The notes beneath the pieces were generated by a model. The model made no database searches. It was not told the DNA's origin and was given only the letters and a program-made list of their open reading frames with translations. A stretch of 13,382 nt of DNA from an uncultured Campylobacter sp. (lineage in GTDB: Bacteria > Campylobacterota > Campylobacteria > Campylobacterales > Campylobacteraceae), in assembly GCA_900772495.1 (NCBI GenBank), contig CAAHEJ010000053.1:1-13382 (forward strand), written 5' to 3'. Below, in pieces: positions 6,840 to 13,382 of the stretch (position 1 is its first letter; each line of letters opens with the position of its first letter). Both the position numbers and the translations under genes were made by a program.

Positions 6840-7334
6840 TTAAGAATTTTCCAAAACAAATTCAAAATTTTTTATATCTATATTTGTGTGTATCTCGCTT
6901 CTATGCTCGTAATGATCGCGCCAGCGTGTCTCATACTCCCAGCCGTAAATTCGATAAACTTTGTGGCGATAACTCGTGCGGTAGTGGTGCTGCCAGATAT
7001 AATTGTAAGCAAAGTAAAGATTAAAATAATTCCCCTTTGCGACATTTAAGTCAGTTTCAAAGGCAAAATTTCCGCTAGCTCCCGTCCAAGTGGCTTGATG
7101 TATGGCTTGTCCGCCGCTTAAATCCGCATTTGCACTTTGTATAAAGTAAAGATAAAGTAAATTTGAGCTGTATCCGCCTGTGCCATAAACCTTTGCGTAA
7201 GTTTCATCATCGGGGCGGATTTTGAGCTTTAAATGTGTGTCATTTTTCGCAAAATAAATACCTGTGGCATTCGTGCTAGGCGGCTGATAAATACCTTTTG
7301 CGATTTCAAAGGTGTTGTTGATTAAAAGGTGCAT
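6840..7334 (-). CDS. Aromatic-rich phage protein of unknown function
   Basis: A 164-residue, probably all-beta protein. The C-terminal half is very rich in Tyr, Trp, His and Arg (YFAYNYIWQHHYRTSY, then VYRIYGWEYETRWRDHYEHR). The N-terminal half has short strand-like segments and Gly/Ser loops (VYGTGGYSSNLLYLYF). No signal peptide or membrane helix. The AAAGGATAAAA site matches other virion genes. It lies between the fibre and scaffold genes. A receptor-binding, fibre-tip or fibre-chaperone role would fit, but no family is recognised. Confidence 0.78.
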   Translation of the reverse strand: MHLLINNTFEIAKGIYQPPSTNATGIYFAKNDTHLKLKIRPDDETYAKVYGTGGYSSNLLYLYFIQSANADLSGGQAIHQATWTGASGNFAFETDLNVAKGNYFNLYFAYNYIWQHHYRTSYRHKVYRIYGWEYETRWRDHYEHRSEIHTNIDIKNFEFVLENS

Positions 7335-7437
7335 TTTTATCCTTTAAAACGGCTTTTAAGTGCTTTTTCGCTTTGTTTTAGATTAAAAGGCGCGGTATTT
7401 TTGAGCTATTTTTGTGGTTGTTGAGCGGGGCGCAAGG

Positions 7438-7462
7438 GCGCGGACTTGTCGTCCGTAACCGC
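7438..7462 (-). other. Nested hairpin B in the gap after the fibre gene
   Basis: On the plus strand, CGGAC (7441-7445) and GTCCG (7451-7455) enclose a 5-base loop. GCG (7438-7440) and CGC (7460-7462) extend the stem around a TAAC bulge, and flanking GC-rich arms can extend it further. Both this and hairpin A share GCGCGG on the left and CCGTAA...CCGC on the right. It sits in the 179-base gap between the fibre stop and the aromatic-rich gene. No clear U-run follows. That gap otherwise shows no gene or promoter that I can support. Confidence 0.5.
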
Positions 7463-7513
7463 AGCGCACCGCGAAAACTCCGCAAAAAGAGCCAAAAAGA
7501 CAAGCCGTCCTTT

Positions 7514-10207
7514 TTAAGAGCGTGTCAAACGCACTTTTTTTTCATAAACCGCATAAGAAAACAGCTCAAACTCTCCAAGTCCTTGCAAAGCAACCCTAAC
7601 ATCAAAGCCTGTGCCAAGTGCCGTTTTTAGCTTCTTTGCGCCCTTTACCACGATAATGCCCGTTTGTCCTTGCAGCTCGTTTAAAAGCTCTACGCCTTGC
7701 ACGCAAAGCTCAAAATTTGTTTTTGTTTCACTTGTCAAATCAATGCTGAAATTCTTGCCATAGCTTAAATTTAGCGTGATTTTTGGAGTATCGCCATTAT
7801 CTATCACAACCGCATCGCTTTGGTTCGTGTGGTAGCTCTCATCCTTTCGCGCGATTTGCTCATAAAGCGTGGCAAGGGCTGAGTTTAAAGCCGACACGCT
7901 AACAAGCTGTTGCGGGTATTTAGGCGCGATAAGCTCGTTAGCTTGCACTTTTTGCGCTAAAATTCCATCAGGCAAAATCAGCCTTTCGATGATTTTCACG
8001 CGTTTTTCAAGCTCGTTTTGCCACTCATAAGCCTTTATGTCGTTTTGATAAACCGCATCTACCCACTCATAAACGCTTGCGACATTCATACAAAGCATAA
8101 ATTCATCATCGCTCAAAGCGTTGATTTTAGAAAAATAGCTTAAATCATCGCTGTCTTGCCACTCTTTATACTCGTTAATCACGGGCAAAATCACGCTACC
8201 GCTGAAAATCTCTAATTGCGGCTCTAAATTTTGTGCATCCCACTCAAATTCATCATTCAAAACGCTATCTTTTTTCATCAAAGTGCTGATTTGCGCTTTG
8301 GCATTAAATCTCGGCATTGCGATACTCTGCCAGCCTTGAAATTTACGCATTTTCCACAAAGTTTTTGTTTGCGGTGGTGTTTCTTGTTGCTCGCCTTGTG
8401 TCGTGCTTTCAGCCGCTTGCGGTGTGCTTTCAGCTTGTGGCTTCATCTCCACGACAAAGGGCATAAAGGCGTTGCATTTATTGACAAATTTAAAATACCC
8501 ATTGTAAAAGATATAAAGCTCATCGCTGTAAGGACGATACCAAGCATCATAATCCTTGCAGTATTTGGTGTCAGGGCGCACTTCGCTTTTAAAGGCGGCG
8601 TATTTTTTTACCCAAGCTATGCTTCGCCACTGCGCTTTTGGATTTTTAGGCTTTAAAACCTTTAAAACCCCGCTCGTGCCGTCAGCACTTTGCTTGTCAT
8701 CGCTTTTTGTCTTAAACCATAAATCATTCTCAAAAAGCTCTTGTGGTGTGAGCGCGCCTTTAAAGCGGGCATTTGCTATCAAATCCGCCTTTTTTACCCA
8801 CGCATACTCGGCGTTTTCGGCGTTTGTGCCGTCATAGCTTGTTTTAAGGCAGTAGTAAAGCTCGTTTTCATCAAAGACAAAAACTAAATCCCGCATTTGA
8901 ATTTTAGTCAAATCGCTAGTTTCATCATCGTTTGCGATTTCATCATCGCTTGGCAACGAAGCTCTTTTAAATTTCGCGTGTTTGTAGGCAAGTTCTAGCA
9001 AAGTCCATTCAGCCTTTGCGGGTATTTCTTGCGTTTGCTCACTTGTGTCGCTTTCGCTTGTTTGTGCTGGCACTTTTGGCGTGTAACTCGTGCAAATATA
9101 TACTTCGCTTTCACTTTTTTTCCAAATGTCATTAAGCTGTATCGTTTCGCTCGCTGCATTTGGCTCGGTGTCGCTTGTAAATCGCACAAGCTTTTTATCA
9201 ATTTGCACGAAAGATTTATTTTCTAAATAATATACCTTTAAAGCGTCCATTTTGAGCCACGCCTTGCCCTCGTTTTCAGCATTTGCTTCAACTTCATCAA
9301 GCTGTTTAAAGTCGATTTTGTCAAATTCAAGCGCGTTCATTTGCAAGGCTTGCCACTCGTTCAAACTCTTTGCGGTTTTAAACACAAAAAGGCTTTTTTG
9401 CTCGTTTTCATTTTCGCTCTTGCACCACGCATCGCCCAGCCTTGCGAAATTTGTAGGCTCAGCACTTTGCGCAAAACGCACCTTTGAATTTGCGCTAAAA
9501 ATGTTTATAAGCCCCTTGCTCGTATCCAGCCAGCTTTGCCCGTTTAGCCCTGAAAGTGGCGCGGCTTCTTGGACAAAGTCGATTTCATCTAAACTTTCTC
9601 TAAACTGCGCTACCCATTGTTCTAAATCCGTCTTAATTTGTGGCAAAAGCTGCTCGATTTCTGCTTTTTTCGCGTCAAATTGTGGCAAAAAGGCTTCGAT
9701 TTGCGCCGCCTTTTGCGTGAGAATTTGGGTTTTTTTGTCTATCGTTGGCATATCAAGGCTATTGACAAGGCGTTGGATTTCATCTTTTTGCTTGCTTATG
9801 TTTGCCGCCATTGCTTGCAAGCTTTTTTCAAGCTCGGCGATTTCATTTTGCACGCTTTCTACTCTTTGAATGCTGTTTGCAAAACTCTCACTTTTTTCGT
9901 TCAGTGTCGCTAAAATCTCATCATAACTTGCTTCAAAGGTTTCTTTTTGCGCGACAAAGTCGTTGTAAAGCTGCTCGCTTTTTAAGTGATTTGCGTTGAA
10001 TTTCTCCATATCACTTGCATAATGCTCGTTTAGCTCCGCAAAGGTTTTAACAAGCTCCCACGCCACTTCAAGCGTGGTTTTTATCTGCGCGGTAAAGCTG
10101 TTTGTGTCGATGACATCTTGCACGCGCTTGTCTAAATCCTTTATCGTTTGCGCTGTGTTTGGTAACTCTTGCTTTGTTTGCTCGCTTTGGGCTTTTGTTT
10201 GTGGCAT
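7514..10207 (-). CDS. Tail-fibre-like virion protein with tandem repeats
   Basis: An 897-residue protein. Residues 20-210 are helical with long coiled-coil stretches (NEIAELEKSLQAMAANISKQ and others). Residues about 242-575 contain five or six degenerate repeats of roughly 50-65 residues with the pattern [VA]xFK/T...P...D-x-W-[FKY]-[KR]...E-L-Y-[IVY]-[CF]...A-x-W. Examples are DIWKKSESEVYICTSY, DLVFVFDENELYYCLKTSY, NDLWFKTKSDD and YDAWYRPYSDELYIFYNG. A Gln/Thr/Pro-rich linker follows at about 590-615. The last 90 residues form a beta-rich end domain (GQTGIIVVKGAKKL ... FELFSYAVYEKKVRL) like C-termini of many phage fibres. The W/Y repeats resemble 'GD.W...LY.Y..W' motifs found in tail proteins. 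This is most likely the receptor-binding fibre. The start has AAAGGAAAGCAA before the ATG. Confidence 0.8.
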   Translation of the reverse strand: MPQTKAQSEQTKQELPNTAQTIKDLDKRVQDVIDTNSFTAQIKTTLEVAWELVKTFAELNEHYASDMEKFNANHLKSEQLYNDFVAQKETFEASYDEILATLNEKSESFANSIQRVESVQNEIAELEKSLQAMAANISKQKDEIQRLVNSLDMPTIDKKTQILTQKAAQIEAFLPQFDAKKAEIEQLLPQIKTDLEQWVAQFRESLDEIDFVQEAAPLSGLNGQSWLDTSKGLINIFSANSKVRFAQSAEPTNFARLGDAWCKSENENEQKSLFVFKTAKSLNEWQALQMNALEFDKIDFKQLDEVEANAENEGKAWLKMDALKVYYLENKSFVQIDKKLVRFTSDTEPNAASETIQLNDIWKKSESEVYICTSYTPKVPAQTSESDTSEQTQEIPAKAEWTLLELAYKHAKFKRASLPSDDEIANDDETSDLTKIQMRDLVFVFDENELYYCLKTSYDGTNAENAEYAWVKKADLIANARFKGALTPQELFENDLWFKTKSDDKQSADGTSGVLKVLKPKNPKAQWRSIAWVKKYAAFKSEVRPDTKYCKDYDAWYRPYSDELYIFYNGYFKFVNKCNAFMPFVVEMKPQAESTPQAAESTTQGEQQETPPQTKTLWKMRKFQGWQSIAMPRFNAKAQISTLMKKDSVLNDEFEWDAQNLEPQLEIFSGSVILPVINEYKEWQDSDDLSYFSKINALSDDEFMLCMNVASVYEWVDAVYQNDIKAYEWQNELEKRVKIIERLILPDGILAQKVQANELIAPKYPQQLVSVSALNSALATLYEQIARKDESYHTNQSDAVVIDNGDTPKITLNLSYGKNFSIDLTSETKTNFELCVQGVELLNELQGQTGIIVVKGAKKLKTALGTGFDVRVALQGLGEFELFSYAVYEKKVRLTRS

Positions 10208-10220
10208 TTGCTTTCCTTTC

Positions 10221-10268
10221 TTTGCGTTTTACAAAAAACGCCTTTTCATTTAAAATTTAAAACGCAAA
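10221..10268. repeat. 10-bp perfect inverted repeat before the fibre gene
   Basis: TTTGCGTTTT (10221-10230) and AAAACGCAAA (10259-10268) are perfect inverted arms separated by 28 bases, just upstream of the fibre ribosome site. They could form a leader stem or bind a dimeric regulator. No promoter match is seen between them. Confidence 0.5.
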
Positions 10269-10288
10269 TTAGCAAATTTTACGCAGTA

Positions 10289-10306
10289 AAAAAAAGGATT
10301 AAAAAA
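10289..10306. repeat. 18-bp AT-rich direct repeat, copy 2
   Basis: Second copy of AAAAAAAGGATTAAAAAA (see 6808-6825), in the gap between the 603-residue protein gene and the fibre gene. A weak AAAAATGC/GC-TTTTTT stem lies next to it on the transcribed strand. Confidence 0.4.
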
Positions 10307-10343
10307 GCAAGCATTTTTTTTAAATCAAAGCCTTTGAGTGTGC

Positions 10344-12155
10344 TTATTTGTTGTTATTTTCGCCAAAGTCTAATTGCTCGTTGTTTGGGTCGTTAAACAC
10401 TTCTATTTCTATGCCTTGCAGGTAGTTTTGTATCATAGGGCTTTGCCCGATTTCGTAAAATTCTTGCAAAAACTCGTAACTTTCTTTGCCTAAATTTGCA
10501 AAACATTGATAATTATATAAAGTTTCTACATATTGCCACCACGCATAATAATCATATTGATAACCTAGATAACGCCAAACTTTATTTCTATCTGACCTTA
10601 TACAACCTTGCAAAACATTTGCATTATAATAAAACCCAAAAAGCCCATTTCTTGCGCCTAAATTTGATATTATGTAAGTTTTTAAAAGCTCTAAAAGTTC
10701 ATCGCCTTTGTATTTTTTGTTTATTGTAAAATACTCTATCACAAAAACACCAGCCTTTAAAATCCCCTCTTGAAAAACATCGTGTATATATCCTTTATAC
10801 GCAATCTCATTGATAGCATCGTCCGCGTTGCGTGCATTTTTGTAAGTTCGCGAGCGGCGATAAATAACATTTTCCCAATCGCAGGCAGGATAAAAATACC
10901 CATTTATATAACCCCAAGTCCCATAAGTGCTTCCATCACTTTGCATATCTCTAATAATATCCAAAATCTCGCAAATCTTTTCAGCATACATTTGCGCCTT
11001 TTTCTTGCCGTCTATTTCCGCACTTTGCATCACTTCTAAAAAGCTCTCGCCCGAAATCGCATTTTCCCAGCTGCTCGCTGCTTTTTTGCGCTCAAATTTG
11101 CTCTTAAAAAAATAATCAAAATCCGCGCGTAAGTTGCGGTTGTAGTTTTTCATTTTGTTTAAAAAGTCAGTATCATAAAGGTTTTTTTTCGTGCCGTCTG
11201 TGAGATTTTTGGCTACGACATTATAAACTCTTTGCGCGTTACCATCGGCGTTAAAAGCCGCATCGGCTAGCTCGCTAAACGCGCTTGCGATGAGTTTTTG
11301 GATTTTATAGTAGCGTTGAAAAAGCGCTTCTTGCACTTTGTTTATATCAAGCTCAAATTTCGCTAGCGGTATGTCAAGGTTCATTATGTTGGAGTGAAAA
11401 TTTTGTCCGCCTGCTAAATCCCCACCCACTCGTCCCATTATTTGCTCATCTAATCCGTCTCTTTGAATGTCCCCGCGCAAACCTTTCGTGGTGTCAAAAG
11501 CTATGGTAGGGCTGAAATTCTGCCCTGCACCAGCCGCGCCTTGATTGTAAATGCTTCCATTTGCATAAATAGCATACTCGCCGTAAATCATCATATTTGT
11601 GAGCGCGTAGCTTTGCTGTTCTTTTGTGCTTTTTTCTCGCAAAAAAGCCGTTTTGCTCTGCACAAACATAGCCAAACCGCCCAAACCGCTTGCCTTATAG
11701 CTGTAATGCCTTGCCGCGCTCACGCCGATATAAGCTGCTGTCGCGCTTACTATCGCAGCCGTTAAACCAATGCCGCTTAAACCGCCAAAAAGCGTGATAC
11801 CAAAGGGCGCAAAAGGCGGACAAACAAAGCTTACCACCGCCGTTACAACCACGATGACAAAGCTTAAAATAGCCACGCCGCCGTTGCCTGAAACAAGGCT
11901 TTGATACCAAGTAAGCGAGCTTGCGGCTTTGTTTTCAGCGTATTTCCAAGCGGGGTTGTGGATTTCATAATAGCTCAAAAGCATTCCGTTCGTGCGTTCG
12001 CCTTGATATGCTGTGCTGGCTCTATCAAGGGCGTTGCCAAAGCCTAACTTGCGAAATTCGTTTGTCCATTTTGCATTGAGCCTTTCAAGCTCTGCTTTTT
12101 TGTTGTTGTAGTATCTTGTCCTTTTCTTGCGATAAGGGCTTTCTATCCACGCCAT
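10344..12155 (-). CDS. Large membrane-associated protein, possible ejection/internal virion protein
   Basis: A 603-residue protein read from the ATG at 12155, which has AAAAAAGG upstream. A TTG 27 bases earlier is possible but lies inside the promoter-region palindrome. The basic N-terminus (YRKKRTRYYNNKK) is followed by a hydrophobic hairpin at about residues 93-146 (AILSFVIVVVTAVVSFV, PPF, then GITLFGGLSGIGLTAAIVSATAAY). The long rest is soluble, helical and very rich in Tyr, Trp and Asn, for example YLGYQYDYYAWWQYVETLYN near the end. No enzyme motif is visible. A membrane hairpin in a large protein next to a fibre gene suits an injected virion protein that spans the host membrane, but that is inference. 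Other options are an infection-exclusion protein or a toxin-like membrane protein. Confidence 0.78.
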   Translation of the reverse strand: MAWIESPYRKKRTRYYNNKKAELERLNAKWTNEFRKLGFGNALDRASTAYQGERTNGMLLSYYEIHNPAWKYAENKAASSLTWYQSLVSGNGGVAILSFVIVVVTAVVSFVCPPFAPFGITLFGGLSGIGLTAAIVSATAAYIGVSAARHYSYKASGLGGLAMFVQSKTAFLREKSTKEQQSYALTNMMIYGEYAIYANGSIYNQGAAGAGQNFSPTIAFDTTKGLRGDIQRDGLDEQIMGRVGGDLAGGQNFHSNIMNLDIPLAKFELDINKVQEALFQRYYKIQKLIASAFSELADAAFNADGNAQRVYNVVAKNLTDGTKKNLYDTDFLNKMKNYNRNLRADFDYFFKSKFERKKAASSWENAISGESFLEVMQSAEIDGKKKAQMYAEKICEILDIIRDMQSDGSTYGTWGYINGYFYPACDWENVIYRRSRTYKNARNADDAINEIAYKGYIHDVFQEGILKAGVFVIEYFTINKKYKGDELLELLKTYIISNLGARNGLFGFYYNANVLQGCIRSDRNKVWRYLGYQYDYYAWWQYVETLYNYQCFANLGKESYEFLQEFYEIGQSPMIQNYLQGIEIEVFNDPNNEQLDFGENNNK

Positions 12156-12176
12156 TTTCTGCCTTTTTTGTGTTTT

Positions 12177-12191
12177 TGTCAAAATTTGACA
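12177..12191. promoter_or_regulatory. Palindromic operator candidate over the rightward -35 box
   Basis: TGTCAAA-A-TTTGACA is a perfect 15-base palindrome with 7-base arms. Its right arm contains the TTGACA of the rightward promoter. A bound dimer would block that promoter. TTTGACA recurs at 12254-12260. Confidence 0.5.
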
Positions 12192-12214
12192 TTAAATTTT
12201 TTTTGGTGTATAAT
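12186..12214 (+). promoter_or_regulatory. Consensus sigma70 promoter facing right
   Basis: TTGACA at 12186-12191 and TATAAT at 12209-12214 are perfect -35 and -10 boxes with a 17-base spacer that is largely T. This is the strongest promoter match I see in the window and it points against every gene here. Transcription would start near 12221 and run antisense into the 3' end of the nuclease-domain gene. Confidence 0.75.
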
Positions 12215-12220
12215 GCGCTT

Positions 12221-12307
12221 TACAAGTCGGCTATAAAGTGTAGTATTTTGTCTTTTGACAAACTTACAGGTTTAACCTGCTTTTCTGACTACCGAATTTA
12301 GTCGGCT
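12221..12307 (+). ncRNA. Putative small antisense RNA
   Basis: Downstream of the rightward promoter there is no usable plus-strand reading frame. The region could fold into TTTGTC-TTTT-GACAAA (12247-12262), CAGGT-TTA-ACCTG (12267-12279, followed by CTTTT) and GACTA...TAGTC around 12287-12303. AGTCGGCT is repeated at 12225-12232 and 12300-12307. The transcript would overlap the stop codon of the opposite gene at 12298. Its 3' end is not defined by a clear terminator, so the end given is nominal. Existence is inferred from the promoter. Confidence 0.35.
12232..12261 (-). promoter_or_regulatory. Possible leftward promoter for the virion operon
   Basis: On the minus strand, TTGTCA (12261-12256) and TTTATA (12237-12232) are spaced by 18 bases. 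They would transcribe the 603-residue protein gene and what follows. The match is moderate, and -35-like words are common in such AT-rich DNA. Confidence 0.3.
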
Positions 12308-13382
12308 TTGTAAATCAGTGTATGCTCTTTTATTAAAATTGAAATTCTGCTATTACTCCCATTATAGCTTGTTCTATAAAACATTTTTGAATTATTTTTT
12401 GGCACGGCAATGCTTATAAGGTTAATCAGTCCTTTATTGTTTTTAAAGGCTTTGTAAAAATAGATTGTTCCGCTTTTATCCTGCGTTATAAATAGCGGTT
12501 TTTGCAGCGTTTCAAGCACTCCGCCACTGAGATAAATCCTATTTTCCTTAGTATTACCTTTAAAATTACCTTTTTTATCGCCGTCCTTTGTGAGATGATA
12601 AAACATATATCTAGGATTGACTTCCAAATCCGCAATAGGCGTTTTGATGATAGCCTTGCTGTCATTGTCAAATTGTCCTAAAAACTTTTTATAATTAAGA
12701 CTGCTCGGCAAATTCACAGCTAAATTTTCAAGTTTTTGATAATCAACCGCGCCGTGTTCGTCTAAAAATTCGCTTAAATCCATACTTTTGCCTTGTTGTT
12801 TTTGCGACATTTTACCAAAATTTTGTAAATTTGTTTTGCTTGCACTCTCATCACTTCGCTTTGGCGCAAAGGATATATCCAGCACTTCATCGGCATTTTC
12901 TTTGTCGATTTTTTCGCGCACTATATCCACGATTTCGTGGTATTCTTTTCCATACCTTGCTTCTAAACGCGCTATTGTGGCATCAGTTGCTGACATTTTA
13001 TCCACGCGCCCGACATATAAATTTAGCTCATCAAGCCTTGCGAGTTTGTCATTTAATTGCCTTTTCTCATCGCTTAAATCCTTGTTTTTATACTCATCAA
13101 GCACCTTTTGCGCTTTGGCTAGCTCATCTTTGGCTTTTGTAGCGGCATTTTCTAACTGCTCTTTTGGCTTTGTTTTCAGCACATTGTTAAAGCGTTGGAC
13201 GAAATTTGTTTTGTTCTCTCTAAACGCGCTAAATTCGTTTCTTTTGATATTTTGCGTTATAGCTATGGCGTTTTCGAGCGTGTCGCCTAAAAAGAGCTGA
13301 ATTTCGCTGCTGTAAGGGTATTCTTTGGCGATGATTTTAAAGCCTTTGAGCGTGGCTATTTCTTGCACGCCGCCGTGAAAGC
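12298..13382 (-). CDS. C-terminal part of a phage polyvalent protein with BECR-type nuclease domain
   Basis: The frame is open to the right edge. A GTG at 13368 is probably internal, since codons continue upstream (FHGG) and no ribosome site is seen. The visible 360 residues begin with 'LKGFKIIAKEYPYSSEIQLF' and a coiled stretch (ELAKAQKVLDEYKNKDL), then 'KRQLNDKLARLDELNLYVG'. That order resembles the segment after the helicase in giant helicase-methylase (DarB-like) phage polyvalent proteins. The last 90 residues (LETLQKPLFITQDKSGTIYF, then LISIAVPKNN and MFYRTSYNGSNSRISILI) resemble a PBECR domain, a BECR-fold (Barnase-EndoU-Colicin E5/D-RelE) RNase-like domain found at such C-termini. Family links are from memory of the patterns. 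Polyvalent proteins are thought to enter the host with phage DNA and protect it. The stop is at 12300-12298. Confidence 0.7.
   Translation of the reverse strand, partial: FHGGVQEIATLKGFKIIAKEYPYSSEIQLFLGDTLENAIAITQNIKRNEFSAFRENKTNFVQRFNNVLKTKPKEQLENAATKAKDELAKAQKVLDEYKNKDLSDEKRQLNDKLARLDELNLYVGRVDKMSATDATIARLEARYGKEYHEIVDIVREKIDKENADEVLDISFAPKRSDESASKTNLQNFGKMSQKQQGKSMDLSEFLDEHGAVDYQKLENLAVNLPSSLNYKKFLGQFDNDSKAIIKTPIADLEVNPRYMFYHLTKDGDKKGNFKGNTKENRIYLSGGVLETLQKPLFITQDKSGTIYFYKAFKNNKGLINLISIAVPKNNSKMFYRTSYNGSNSRISILIKEHTLIYKAD

Noticed and set aside
9252..9869. Long plus-strand frame of 205 codons opposite the fibre
   Set aside because: Ser/Cys/Phe-rich shadow of the coiled-coil coding region; no ribosome site or family resemblance.
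12788..13300. Plus-strand frame of 170 codons opposite the polyvalent protein
   Set aside because: Low-complexity Ser/Phe/Leu composition typical of an antisense shadow; the minus frame has recognisable domain patterns.
1..13382. CRISPR array, tRNA, rRNA, insertion sequence, attachment site
   Set aside because: No regularly spaced repeats, cloverleaf-like sequence, transposase or terminal inverted repeats were seen on reading. Attachment sites cannot be judged without both prophage ends.

Overview
The window is one block of a tailed-phage (or prophage) late region. It holds 17 tightly packed genes, all on the minus strand, so transcription runs from the right end of the window to the left. 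The DNA is AT-rich. Ribosome binding sites are mostly AAAGGA-type followed by an A-rich spacer (AAAGGATAAAAA before several virion genes). The polyvalent-protein C-terminus at the right edge resembles proteins I associate with Helicobacter and Campylobacter mobile elements. These points suggest a Campylobacterota host, but nothing in the window fixes the genus and no host gene is present.

In transcription order: (1) 13382-12298, the C-terminal end of a large phage 'polyvalent' protein ending in a probable BECR-fold nuclease domain. (2) 12297-12156, the only gap with clear promoter signals. It includes a consensus sigma70 promoter facing the opposite way (rightward) and several small inverted repeats. 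(3) 12155-10344, a 603-residue membrane and aromatic-rich protein, possibly an internal virion or ejection protein. (4) 10207-7514, an 897-residue tail-fibre-like protein with an N-terminal coiled coil and about five degenerate tandem repeats. (5) 7334-6840, an aromatic-rich protein of unknown function. (6) 6757-4566, a head module: scaffold, N4-gp56/DUF4043-type major capsid protein and a likely decoration protein. (7) 4388-2849, three virion or membrane proteins of unknown function. (8) 2851-876, a chain of overlapping small genes that looks like a lysis cassette: an unrecognised 46-residue gene, a three-helix holin, a one-helix protein, an alpha-helical protein, an M15 endolysin and a lipoprotein-like protein. 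(9) 892-1, the N-terminal part of a P22/N4-type portal protein that runs off the left edge.

The portal and capsid types suggest a podovirus-like virion. The order is unusual: the portal lies downstream of the capsid, with the lysis genes between them. Terminase, tail nozzle, integrase and replication genes are not in the window.

The most interesting points are the rightward consensus promoter inside an otherwise leftward operon, aimed antisense into the nuclease-domain gene; a hidden 46-codon gene with ATGA overlaps at both ends; two related nested hairpins in two intergenic gaps; the repeat architecture of the fibre; and the lysis genes that run into the portal gene. No gene-free stretch exceeds 300 bases; the largest gaps are about 180 bases and each is described.
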